This document shows, in pieces, positions 8,966 through 17,400 of a DNA stretch of 64,000 bases (its first letter is position 1; each line of letters opens with the position of its first letter). The notes below the pieces were generated by a model. The model ran no database searches and was not told the origin of the DNA. It saw nothing but the letters and a program-made list of their open reading frames with translations. Both the position numbers and the translations under genes were made by a program. Origin of the DNA: an uncultured Dyadobacter sp. (GTDB taxonomy: Bacteria; Bacteroidota; Bacteroidia; Cytophagales; Spirosomataceae); the NCBI RefSeq assembly GCF_946482605.1, contig NZ_CAMLSE010000001.1, positions 558,001 through 622,000 of the forward strand. The letters are read 5' to 3'.

Positions 8966-9267
8966 TTAAGGAAATAGAAAGGCGGTGCTGGGAATCCATT
9001 TCCCGGCACCGCATAACTCAACCTGGCGTTCGCGCATCAGGATCTTTATTGCGTCGGCCTGCGATCCCAGCGCGGCATAGGCGACGGCACCGGAGTGCCC
9101 CAGATCGCTTCTACCGAGGCGCGCGAAGGGTAATTGTTGGCCACAGTACTGTCGTAAGCGGTGATCAACGGCGCTTTGCCCCACAAATTGACGATATTGA
9201 AATAGGCATAAGACGGAGAAATTGCCGTGAAAGCCCATTCATGCCCGCCGCGGAAAGTTTCGATCAA
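8966..9267 (-). pseudogene. Degraded remnant of a larger gene, possibly SusD family
   Basis: The minus strand keeps a 73-codon open stretch, bounded upstream by a stop at 9268-9270, with only a TTG available as start. The segment AYFNIVNLWGKAPLIT, then NYPSRASVEAI, resembles the SusD pattern of a helix ending in YG/WG-x-(V/A)-PL-(V/I)-T followed by R-x-S-x-x-x-(V/I). Just past it, one frame over, comes KILMRERQVEL, which resembles the late SusD helix, so an internal deletion plus frameshift would explain the picture. No complete gene can be built and no SusC is next to it. It could also be a fragment of a family I do not recognise. Confidence 0.35.
8982..9011. terminator. Hairpin, probable bidirectional terminator
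   Basis: Arms of 13 bases (8982-8994 and 8999-9011, one G-T pair) around a 4-base loop. On the minus strand it is followed by a pyrimidine-rich run. It lies downstream of both the plus-strand lipoprotein and the minus-strand remnant. Confidence 0.6.
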
Positions 9268-9485
9268 TTACTGGTCTGAAACGGGTTGGCGATCCGGCAT
9301 TAAGTTAAGTTCAAGAGGTGCTAAGTTTACATTTTTAAAAAAGTTATATTTTTTAGATTAATATTTACATTTAAAGACTTGATGTCAACACATTAGCAAC
9401 GTCCAACGGCCGGGCATTCAGGGTAGCCTTGCTATTCGCCTCACATTGAAATGCTTGTCAATCATTATCAGAATGTCCATAAAAC

Positions 9486-10349
9486 ATGAAAACAGTTAAA
9501 AACACCTTCCGACTTCTGCTGCTGGCCATGCTGCTGATCCCGGGTGCGATCAGTGCACAGGGAAATGCCTACGAGGTATTTGTTATCAAATTTGCCGGAA
9601 GCGGGCGGCCGTTTGCGGAGGGTGACTGGGCTTTGGGCGGGCCCAAGGACGTGCCCGTGCGCATCGACTTTATGTTTTGGCTTCTCAAAGGCAGCGAAGG
9701 ACGAAATGTGCTGGTGGATGCAGGTTTTCTGGCAGAAAAGGTCCGGGAAGAAAAGTACTTCGAAATCACCGGCTACGTCCGCCCCGACTCCGCGCTTTTG
9801 AGGATCGGTATCAAACCGGAGAGCATTACGGACATTATCCTTTCCCATCCGCATTGGGATCATGTGGGTGGTGCCAGCCTCTTCCCGAATGCCAAAGTAT
9901 GGATGCAGAAAGCCGATTTTCAGGGTTTTGTTGGTACCGCCTGGCAGAAAGACGGGAGCAAGGGAGGGTTTAACAAGGCGGATGTCCGTTTGCTGATCGA
10001 GTTGAACCTGGCCGGCCGGCTTAACCTTGTCGACGGGGATAATAAAGAGATACTGCCCGGCATCACGGTTTTTACGGGCTCAAAGCACACGTATGATTCG
10101 CAGTATGTGGTTGTGAGTAATGGTGAGCACAAAATTGTCATTGCATCCGACAACGTCTGGATTTATTACAGCCTGGATCACCTCGTGCCGGCAGCGCAGG
10201 GAGGTACGCACGATCCGGCCGCGCACGTAAAGGCGATGGAGCGAATGAAGACGCTTGCAAGCAGCCCGAAATACATTCTGCCGGGACATGATGGCCGGGT
10301 GTTCGAAAGATTTCCGAAAATAGCGGAAGGAGTGGCGGCGGTTAAATAG
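9486..10349 (+). CDS. Secreted metallo-beta-lactamase-fold hydrolase, AHL-lactonase-like
   Basis: 287 residues with a signal peptide (cleavage near AISAQG). The metal site is complete: HPHWDH at residues 121-126 (H-x-H-x-D-H), His201 (GSKHT), Asp222 (IASDN) and His268 (LPGHDG). The layout and length fit the N-acyl-homoserine lactonase / hydroxyacylglutathione-hydrolase-like branch, and the export signal points to a periplasmic or secreted enzyme. A lactone or similar ester is the likely substrate; the exact one is unknown. It is followed by a strong terminator, so it is a single-gene unit. Confidence 0.85.
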   Translation: MKTVKNTFRLLLLAMLLIPGAISAQGNAYEVFVIKFAGSGRPFAEGDWALGGPKDVPVRIDFMFWLLKGSEGRNVLVDAGFLAEKVREEKYFEITGYVRPDSALLRIGIKPESITDIILSHPHWDHVGGASLFPNAKVWMQKADFQGFVGTAWQKDGSKGGFNKADVRLLIELNLAGRLNLVDGDNKEILPGITVFTGSKHTYDSQYVVVSNGEHKIVIASDNVWIYYSLDHLVPAAQGGTHDPAAHVKAMERMKTLASSPKYILPGHDGRVFERFPKIAEGVAAVK

Positions 10350-10399
10350 CCCCAATTTAAATCCTGAACCTGATGGACAAAACTAGATTTGGGTTAGTC

Positions 10400-10430
10400 G
10401 AAGGCCAGCTCCGTTAGCTGGCCTTCTTTT
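10400..10430 (+). terminator. Rho-independent terminator of the lactonase-like gene
   Basis: Perfect 11-base arms (10400-10410 and 10416-10426), a five-base loop and four T residues directly after, 50 bases past the stop codon. Confidence 0.9.
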
Positions 10431-10581
10431 CGTATTTTCCGCTGGCATCATATTATACTGAATGCTCTAAATCATTGGTTTACCGCTAAATAGAATCTTC
10501 TTGCCTGCCGCACCGACATTCCATTATATTGCACCCTTTCCCCTCTCTCATTCTTGCTGATCCCAACGAACATGATGACTT

Positions 10582-11283
10582 ATGGAACAGCCACAACTGC
10601 TGTTGATTGATGACGAGATTCAATACAGTGAACTCACCAAAGAGTACCTGGAAATGAAAGGCTGCAAGGTACTGCTCAAACACGACGGGCAGGCCGGGCT
10701 TGAAGCTTTTAAAGCCAACACATTCGATCTTTGCGTCCTGGATATTAAAATGCCTAAAAAGGATGGCTTTACCCTGGCGGAGGAAATCAAGCAGATCGAT
10801 GAGACGATCCCGATTATTTTTCTGACGGGCCAGTCGCTCAAAGAAGACAAAATCAGGGGACTAACCCTCGGCGCCGACGATTACCTGACCAAGCCGTTCA
10901 GCATGGAAGAGCTTTACCTGCGGATACGGGCAATTTTGAAACGGGTGAAAATGCATGAAAAAGAGCGCTCGGTAAGCCAGTATCAATGGGGCCACTCCCG
11001 GTTCGACCCGGATTTGCGAGAGCTGATCGTCTCGGGGCAGACGATCAAACTGACCTCCATCGAGTCAAAACTTTTGAAATTATTTTGCGAGCACCAGAAT
11101 AAGGTGCTTACGCGTGACGTGGCGATGGTGGGTATTTGGGGTGACGAGGAACACTATCGCGGGTACAGCCTGAATGTATATGTCAGTAAGCTGCGCAAAT
11201 TCCTGAAAGCCGACCCTGCCGTGGAGATCCTTAATTTGCATGGCGAAGGCTATAAGCTCATTTTCAAACCTGGCGTAGCATAG
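10582..11283 (+). CDS. OmpR/PhoB-type response regulator
   Basis: 233 residues. The receiver domain (1-120) has the acidic pocket Asp10/Asp11, phosphoacceptor Asp54 (CVLDIKMPKKDG), Thr82 and Lys104 (YLTKPF). A C-terminal winged helix (about 135-230) is of the OmpR type (KLTSIESKLLKLF, YSLNVYVSKLRKFL). The Hpt gene starts two bases after its stop, so both are made from one message. The phosphodonor is probably the Hpt protein, in turn fed by the hybrid kinase encoded opposite (inference). Confidence 0.93.
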   Translation: MEQPQLLLIDDEIQYSELTKEYLEMKGCKVLLKHDGQAGLEAFKANTFDLCVLDIKMPKKDGFTLAEEIKQIDETIPIIFLTGQSLKEDKIRGLTLGADDYLTKPFSMEELYLRIRAILKRVKMHEKERSVSQYQWGHSRFDPDLRELIVSGQTIKLTSIESKLLKLFCEHQNKVLTRDVAMVGIWGDEEHYRGYSLNVYVSKLRKFLKADPAVEILNLHGEGYKLIFKPGVA

Positions 11284-11285
11284 TA

Positions 11286-11609
11286 ATGGATTTATCGTTG
11301 CTCAGTAACCTGATGGGTGGAGACCGGCAACTGGTCGATCGTTTTGTGTCCATTTTCAAAACGCAGGTCCCCGGCCAGGTCGCGGCACTTTCGGAGCTTT
11401 GCGAAGCCGGTGAATGGGAGGCACTTTCCACGGCGCTGCACAGTCTCAAAACGCAGTTCAGTTATGTCGGCCTTCCGGCGCTTGCCGACCAGTTGCGCGG
11501 TATGGAGGAACAGGCCGACCACGGAGACACAGCGTCGATCGCACAGCAGATCCTGGCCTTTACGGCAGACTTCCATCAGTTTTGGGAAAGCGCATTTCCT
11601 GCACATTGA
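11286..11609 (+). CDS. Histidine phosphotransfer (Hpt) domain protein
   Basis: 107 residues, all alpha-helical in appearance. His52 in LHSLKTQFSYVG matches the Hpt signature H-x-L-K-x-x-x-x-x-x-G. Stand-alone Hpt proteins carry phosphoryl groups from a receiver domain of a hybrid kinase to the receiver of an output regulator. It sits directly behind the OmpR-type regulator and converges with the hybrid kinase gene, leaving six bases between the stops, so a four-step relay is the natural reading. Confidence 0.88.
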   Translation: MDLSLLSNLMGGDRQLVDRFVSIFKTQVPGQVAALSELCEAGEWEALSTALHSLKTQFSYVGLPALADQLRGMEEQADHGDTASIAQQILAFTADFHQFWESAFPAH

Positions 11610-11615
11610 CGGCCA

Positions 11616-14600
11616 TTAGGCAGATGTACCGGCATCGCGCGCCTGCAATAACTTCCGGATTTTGTATTTCAGTTTTTTGGCTTCAATAGGCTTGGTAATG
11701 TAATCGTCCATTCCCGCGTCCCGGCATTTCTGCGCTTCGGCTGGGTTGGCATTGGATGTAAATGCCAGGATAGGTACCCGGGTCCCGGCCTCGCGGGCAC
11801 GGATGGCGCGGGTAGCACTGTAACCATCCATAACCGGCATTTTTACGTCCATCAGTACAATGTCGAAATTGTTTTCATGCAGTTTTTGAAGCGCGGTCTC
11901 CCCATTGTCGGCGATGGTTACCCGCACGTCGCGGATCATTTTTTTCAGCGTTTCCTCGGCCACCACCTGATTGAAGAGATTGTCTTCAACCAGCAGCACG
12001 GCCAATCCGGAGAGTACTGCCTCCTCTCCATCCGGATCCTGATCCTCCGAAGGGTTACACATTTCAAAAGTGAGGTCAAAACTGAACTCGGTTCCCTGTC
12101 CCAGCCGGCTCGTGACCTGCATGCTGCCACCTTGTTCCTCCACGAGCTTTTTGGCAATAAAAAGGCCCAGGCCCGTGCCGGATTGTCTGCTGTTGGAATC
12201 GTCGTCTATCCGCGTGAAGGTTTCGAAAATGTATTCCAGCTTGTCGCCGGGGATGCCTATTCCGGTGTCGGTGACCCTGAACTGCAATTGCTCATGCAGG
12301 CCGTCGCGGGAAGAAATGCTGACTTGGATGGACACCGAGCCGTCGTCTGTAAATTTGACGGCATTGCCCGCGAGGTTGAGAAGGATCTGGTGCAACCGGA
12401 TCGGATCGCCGATCAATTGCGGGCTCACATCCGGGTCGACGGCAATGCTGAGCTTCAAACCTTTTTCCCCGGCAATCACCTGCAGCATGTATCGCAGGCG
12501 CTCCATACGGTCCCGAATTTGGAACGGCTTGTTCACAAATGAGAATTTGCCTGCTTCAATCTTGGAGTAATCCAGAACGTCATTGATGATGGCCAGCAGG
12601 TTCTCCGACGAATAGCGAATCCCTTTTGCATATTCCAGTTGCTTTTCATTGAGAGGTGTATCAAAAATCAGTTCGGACATACCGAGGATGGCCGTCATGG
12701 GCGTGCGTATCTCATGACTCATGTTAGCGAAAAACTGCTCCTTAAACCGTGATTTCTCTTCTACAAGCTGCTTTTGGCGTTCGATCTCCTCTTTCTGGAT
12801 CTGGATTTCGGCGGTGCGGACAGCCACTTTCTGTTCCAGTTTTTCGTACAATATCGCATTCTCGATCGCCACCGCGATCTGGCCGGAAAGGAGCTTGATC
12901 AACTGCGTGCGCTCCGGCGTGAACACGGCTGTTGCCAGGTTATTTTCCAGATAAAGCGCGCCTACCACCTTCCCCTGGTTCAGAGCAGGAATGCATAGGG
13001 CGGACCGGACGTTGCGGGCCATTACAACCGCGTCGTTTTTAAATGTGCCGACCTGTGCATCGTGCAGCACCACGTCTGTTTTATGGTCAAACACATGCCC
13101 GATGATAGAGGCGGGGACTTCCGATGATTGGGCCAAAGGTACCTTACGGATATCACTCAGCTCATTCAGCACGGAGCGCGCGGCCTCGATCACCAATTCC
13201 CCGCCCCAGTCGAGGATAAAGTATCCCGACTGAGCCCCTGCATTTTCGATGGCGAACTGCATTAATTTTTCCATCAGCCGGCTAAAAACGACCTCACTCG
13301 AAATGGCGGCGGATGCCTTCATCAATGTCGATAAATCGAGGGTCGAGGCAATACTGTCGCCGGTATGGGGCGGAACAACTTTCGGGTTCCCGGTATCCGC
13401 GATTTCCGTAAATTCCTCCTGCAGCAGCCGCTCTTTCAGCAGGCATCCCCATTCGCGGTAGCCTTCCAACGCCTCTCTCAGGTAAATCATACCCGTTCTC
13501 GACTGTCCCTTGCGCATCCAGTATCGCCCGCAGAGCTCATTGGCGAGCGCCGCCTCATGGATGTGCCCGTTTTCCTGAGCGGCCCGGATTGCCTGATCGA
13601 ACCGCTCGATCGCCTTTTCGCTCTTTTCCCGGATGGCCAGCATTTCGGCATCCAGCAGATAGTAGCGATGTGCAAAATTGATGGGGACCAATTGCGCCAG
13701 CTTGCGGAGTTTTCTAAGCTGCTTTTCCGCTGTCCGCGTTGGGCGACTACTCGGGCTGGAACCACGATACAGGGCGGTGTTTGATAAACCAAGATAAAAA
13801 GCGTACAGCGGCTCGAACAGGGAGGCCTTTACGTCGTTGAGGTAAGGTGCTGCATGTGCCGCGTGCACCAATGCACGATCGGGATCGCCGGCCAGGTAGG
13901 CGAGGACCATCTTGTACGCGAAACAGGCAAACATCCTTGATCGGTCTTTTTGACCGAGTATCGCCGCAAAATCGGGCTTTTCGTCAAAATATGCGCCCGA
14001 CAGGGCCGCCGGATCTTCGTTTTCATCCAACAGGTTAGCAGCTACCTGAATGAGCGGCTCGTTGTCATGCGTGATATGCGCTTTCGCCAGTGCGCGCGGC
14101 GGCTCGTTGAACCGCAGCATCTCATGTTTGACCCAATGCAGGTTTTTGCCCGATAGCAATAAATGGAAAGCATAGGAGCTCGACGCATAGGAGCAGTATT
14201 CAAGGTCGCCCATCTCGATGCCTTTCTGGTAGGACTTTCGTAATGCTTCCAGCGAGTTATTGATATGCTCGCCCCAAGGGCGGTTCACGATGTTGTAAAC
14301 GAGCAGCGTTCGTTCGCGTACCGTGCCGCCTGCCTGATCCGCCAGTTTCAAAGCAACGTCGCCGAATCGATAACAGGCAGCGGGGGCCGTTTCGATGGCA
14401 TTGACGATCGCTCCAAAAGTGGCAAATGTGATCGCAGATTCGTCGGCAACCCCGTATTTGAGCGACAATTCCACCATTTTTATGACCATCAATGGATACA
14501 GCGCGGGCACTTTTGCGTAGACAATCGCTGTGATGTTTTGAAGCACACGCATGGCAGCTAATGAGCGGATGTCCGTCATTTTAGGTAATTGCGTCAACGA

Positions 14601-17222
14601 GCCCGTTTCCCTGTCCCTGAGCATCCATTTCGATTTCAGGTATCCGGAGATAATGTGCGTATTGGCTGGTTGACGGGGAAAATGAATGTCCAACCCACGC
14701 AAAACAGCAAGGGAAACTTCAATGGCTTCTTCATCCTGCTGACTCAATATCAGGCACCGGACCTGCACGAGTTGGATTTCGACTTTGTCTTCCAGTCTTT
14801 TAGCCAGGGATAGCGTCTCCGCTGCGATTTCGAGACAAACTTCCGGTTGCCCGGCCAGGTAAGCGCTTTCGGCGGATTGGAGGTGCAGTGCAAGTGCCAG
14901 CGGGTAATCATCCGTCCAGTCTTCCGGCATCAGCATTTCTTTGCCCTTTTTGAAATAGGCAAATGCCACAGAATAGGCGGCGGATGCCTTGGCTTTTTCT
15001 CCGGCTTCCAGATTCAGGCCTGCGATCCTGCGGCGCTCCGGATCATTGCTGAAACCGGCGCAGTAATTCAGATGGTTGACAATTTCGAAAAGCTGGCGAT
15101 TGCGGTCTTGAGGCGAAAGCCTATCGAGCAGGAAGTAGCCGATATTCAGGTGGGTTTCAATCTGATCCTCAGGTGAAAGCAGGTCATAGGCTGCCTGTTG
15201 CACCTGATCATGCACAAAAACATATTTGTGCTGAACCAAATAGTGGTCACCCGGCTGCTGGGCAACGGCTATCCGCAGGAGGTTTTCGGCTACCGCTTCG
15301 TGAAGATCTTCACCTGTCTCCTGCGGGGTTTTGTCGAGAAGGGCGGACAGTACCACCAGATCGAACCCGGACCCGATACAGGAAGCGATGGTCAATGCTT
15401 TGCAGGCCTGGGCCGAAAGGTTGTTGATTTTCGCGGCAAGCAGCTGTTGAGAGGACGCCGATTTGGTCTTACCCTCCATGCTTCCCAGGTCCCATTCCCA
15501 CTTTTGGAGCGCCGTCTCGTATCGGATAAGCCCTTGCTGGTAAAAATCAAGGAGGATTTCCGAAATGAAGTACGGATTACCCAATGTGCCTGCCAGAATG
15601 ATCCCGGCAAATGGGGAAGCCGCATTGCGCGGACAGGAAAAAGTATCGGCCAGCAGGCTGGTGATGTCCGCCTGTTGCAAAGGATAGAGCGCGATCTGGG
15701 TTAATCTCGCCTGCCTCGTGCCCAGGTCCTGGATGGCCGTTCGGAGCGGATGGGAGGGAGATACTTCATGATCTCGGTAGGTGCCGATAATGAGCAGGTT
15801 GCGGCCTTCTACCGAGTAGGTGACGCGGCCGAGAAAACGCAGGCTGGAAAGATCGGCCCATTGCAGATCATCCAGGAAAATTACCAGTGGATGTTCTTTT
15901 TTTGTGAATACATTGATAAAATTCGTAAACACATTCACAAACCGGTTCTGTGCTTCCAGCGGGGGAAGCTGCTCTACCGGTGCCTGGCGGCCGATGATCT
16001 TCTGCAACTCGGGGATGACGTCGATAATGATCTGCCCCAAAGGACCCACGGCGTCCAGAATGGCTGCTTTCCAATAGATCAGATCTCCCTGAGATATTTT
16101 ACATACCAGCTCCTTAAAAGATTTGATTACGCCTTCAAATGGAATATTCTGCACATACTGGTCAAATTTTCCTGAAATGAACAGCGCTCCAGCGGGTTCG
16201 ATTTGTCTTTGAACTTCGGCGATCAGGGAGGATTTCCCGATTCCCGATTGTCCCGAAACCAGTACCAGCTCATTTCCTTCATGGAGCCGGCCGTAGGCGG
16301 CAAGCACCGACGAGAGCTCCTGCCCGCGCCCATAAAGGCAGTCGGATATGCGGAAAATGCCGGGCTTATCATCATTGCCGGGTATGAAATCCGCCTGGCT
16401 TTTGCGACGGGTCAGAGAATCTTTGCATGCTGTGAGGTCGGCAAGGATGCCGCGGGTGGTCTGATAGCGGTCTTCGGGCTTTTTTGCCAGTAGTTTCATC
16501 ACAATGGCGCCCGGTATTTCCGGACCTGTTGCGGGCCATGCGGGCATTCGTGCGATATGCGCATGCACGAGCTCATTAGGGTCCGTATTGTCGAACGGCA
16601 TTTTACCGGTGAACAACCGGTAAAACAAAACACCTAAATGGTAATAATCCGACCGGAAATCTACCGGCAGATCAGTCAGGCCGCTTTGTTCCGGAGAAAT
16701 ATAGTCGAGGCTAATGGCGGTTTGGTTATTTGCGACGCATGTCCCGTCGGCCGGCTGCGCGTGGGTCAGGTCTGCCAGGCGGATCTCAATTGTATGCGGA
16801 TTGATCAGAAAGTGCGCGGGCCGGAGGTCCTGGTGCGCAATTCCAAAGTAATGCAGCTCTTCCACCACATGTACCAGCTCTTCCGCGATGGAGATACCCG
16901 TTTCCAGATCTATCGCATGGTTGTTCAGATAATGTTGCAGGTGAATGCCGTCGAAATCGTCCAGTTCGGTCACCTGGTGGATTTCGGTATGACTGAACCG
17001 AAGGTGATTCAGGATGCGGTCGAACCGGAATGCATTTGCCCAGTTGTGTTCCGGGGTTGTCGGGTGATGGGTTATGTCGGTTCCCACTGCGGACGGGGTT
17101 ACTTTCAGGATTACCTGTTCCGCAGTGCTTTCACGCACCGCCCGGTAGTACGACCGGTTGTTTTCTTTATAAAGTTCCTGAGTGATCCGGTGGTCGGGGA
17201 TTTGCAGCGTGTTAAAGCCCAT
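11616..17222 (-). CDS. Giant hybrid sensor: Ser/Thr-kinase-like, AAA ATPase, TPR-like, GAF, histidine kinase and receiver
   Basis: 1868 residues. Order: eukaryotic-type kinase fold (about 10-270); ATPase of the AAA_16/MalT type with P-loop GQSGIGKSS (324-332) and Walker B-like FLDDLQWAD; a long alpha-helical TPR-like region (about 650-1270); GAF domain (about 1310-1450); coiled coil; HisKA with H1503 in MSHEIRTP; HATPase_c with N box (NLAGNAVKFTDDG), DTGIGIP and GTGLGLFIAKK; receiver with Asp1792 (LMDVKMPVMDG). In the kinase part Lys40 and Asp132 are kept, but HRDLKPxN reads HQDLRPAH and DFG reads DLT, so its kinase activity is doubtful. No membrane segment is seen; it should sense a cytoplasmic signal. 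The same architecture occurs in cyanobacteria and myxobacteria. It probably phosphorylates the Hpt/OmpR pair next door. Confidence 0.92.
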   Translation of the reverse strand: MGFNTLQIPDHRITQELYKENNRSYYRAVRESTAEQVILKVTPSAVGTDITHHPTTPEHNWANAFRFDRILNHLRFSHTEIHQVTELDDFDGIHLQHYLNNHAIDLETGISIAEELVHVVEELHYFGIAHQDLRPAHFLINPHTIEIRLADLTHAQPADGTCVANNQTAISLDYISPEQSGLTDLPVDFRSDYYHLGVLFYRLFTGKMPFDNTDPNELVHAHIARMPAWPATGPEIPGAIVMKLLAKKPEDRYQTTRGILADLTACKDSLTRRKSQADFIPGNDDKPGIFRISDCLYGRGQELSSVLAAYGRLHEGNELVLVSGQSGIGKSSLIAEVQRQIEPAGALFISGKFDQYVQNIPFEGVIKSFKELVCKISQGDLIYWKAAILDAVGPLGQIIIDVIPELQKIIGRQAPVEQLPPLEAQNRFVNVFTNFINVFTKKEHPLVIFLDDLQWADLSSLRFLGRVTYSVEGRNLLIIGTYRDHEVSPSHPLRTAIQDLGTRQARLTQIALYPLQQADITSLLADTFSCPRNAASPFAGIILAGTLGNPYFISEILLDFYQQGLIRYETALQKWEWDLGSMEGKTKSASSQQLLAAKINNLSAQACKALTIASCIGSGFDLVVLSALLDKTPQETGEDLHEAVAENLLRIAVAQQPGDHYLVQHKYVFVHDQVQQAAYDLLSPEDQIETHLNIGYFLLDRLSPQDRNRQLFEIVNHLNYCAGFSNDPERRRIAGLNLEAGEKAKASAAYSVAFAYFKKGKEMLMPEDWTDDYPLALALHLQSAESAYLAGQPEVCLEIAAETLSLAKRLEDKVEIQLVQVRCLILSQQDEEAIEVSLAVLRGLDIHFPRQPANTHIISGYLKSKWMLRDRETGSLTQLPKMTDIRSLAAMRVLQNITAIVYAKVPALYPLMVIKMVELSLKYGVADESAITFATFGAIVNAIETAPAACYRFGDVALKLADQAGGTVRERTLLVYNIVNRPWGEHINNSLEALRKSYQKGIEMGDLEYCSYASSSYAFHLLLSGKNLHWVKHEMLRFNEPPRALAKAHITHDNEPLIQVAANLLDENEDPAALSGAYFDEKPDFAAILGQKDRSRMFACFAYKMVLAYLAGDPDRALVHAAHAAPYLNDVKASLFEPLYAFYLGLSNTALYRGSSPSSRPTRTAEKQLRKLRKLAQLVPINFAHRYYLLDAEMLAIREKSEKAIERFDQAIRAAQENGHIHEAALANELCGRYWMRKGQSRTGMIYLREALEGYREWGCLLKERLLQEEFTEIADTGNPKVVPPHTGDSIASTLDLSTLMKASAAISSEVVFSRLMEKLMQFAIENAGAQSGYFILDWGGELVIEAARSVLNELSDIRKVPLAQSSEVPASIIGHVFDHKTDVVLHDAQVGTFKNDAVVMARNVRSALCIPALNQGKVVGALYLENNLATAVFTPERTQLIKLLSGQIAVAIENAILYEKLEQKVAVRTAEIQIQKEEIERQKQLVEEKSRFKEQFFANMSHEIRTPMTAILGMSELIFDTPLNEKQLEYAKGIRYSSENLLAIINDVLDYSKIEAGKFSFVNKPFQIRDRMERLRYMLQVIAGEKGLKLSIAVDPDVSPQLIGDPIRLHQILLNLAGNAVKFTDDGSVSIQVSISSRDGLHEQLQFRVTDTGIGIPGDKLEYIFETFTRIDDDSNSRQSGTGLGLFIAKKLVEEQGGSMQVTSRLGQGTEFSFDLTFEMCNPSEDQDPDGEEAVLSGLAVLLVEDNLFNQVVAEETLKKMIRDVRVTIADNGETALQKLHENNFDIVLMDVKMPVMDGYSATRAIRAREAGTRVPILAFTSNANPAEAQKCRDAGMDDYITKPIEAKKLKYKIRKLLQARDAGTSA

Positions 17223-17238
17223 AACATTTTAAAATGTT
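17223..17238. promoter_or_regulatory. Perfect palindrome in the leader of the hybrid kinase gene
   Basis: AACATTTT followed by its exact reverse complement, 16 bases, directly next to the start codon of the minus-strand gene. It covers the ribosome-binding position, so it could be an operator or an mRNA hairpin that limits translation. Confidence 0.5.
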
Positions 17239-17254
17239 CTGTTTCAAAGCCATG

Positions 17255-17284
17255 CAAAGGTAATCTTCACGAAATGCCATCAAA
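17255..17284 (-). promoter_or_regulatory. Bacteroidota-type promoter of the hybrid kinase gene
   Basis: Read on the minus strand: -33 TTTG (17284-17281), 18-base spacer, -7 TACCTTTG (17262-17255), an exact match to TAnnTTTG. Transcription would begin near 17248 and give a leader of about 25 bases containing the palindrome. Confidence 0.7.
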
Positions 17285-17337
17285 TCGAAGCTGACGGATT
17301 TTTATAATTTTTTATACTTTTTAAGGACTCCTTACCA

Positions 17338-17366
17338 TTTGGCACCTGCACTGCGCAGTACCTTTG
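17338..17366 (+). promoter_or_regulatory. Bacteroidota-type promoter of the flavin monooxygenase gene
   Basis: -33 TTTG (17338-17341), 17-base spacer, -7 TACCTTTG (17359-17366). The start point would be near 17373, which is one reason to prefer the second ATG (17401) as the start codon. Confidence 0.7.
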
Positions 17367-17400
17367 TCAGCATCAAATGAAAATCAAAAACATCGGATCA

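Larger units (their letters stand above)
8932..9485. other. Long stretch without an intact gene
   Basis: It holds a terminator-like hairpin at 8982-9011, a degraded minus-strand reading frame (8966-9267) and then about 200 bases of A+T-rich DNA (9300-9390) leading to the lactonase-like gene. I see no tRNA or clear promoter box; TAGCCTTG at 9424-9431 is a seven-of-eight match to the -7 consensus only. Confidence 0.5.

Noticed and set aside
9300..9390. A+T-rich stretch with two TTTACATTT copies before the lactonase-like gene
   Set aside because: Considered as operator or attachment site, but the copies are short and in ordinary A+T-rich context; not beyond chance.
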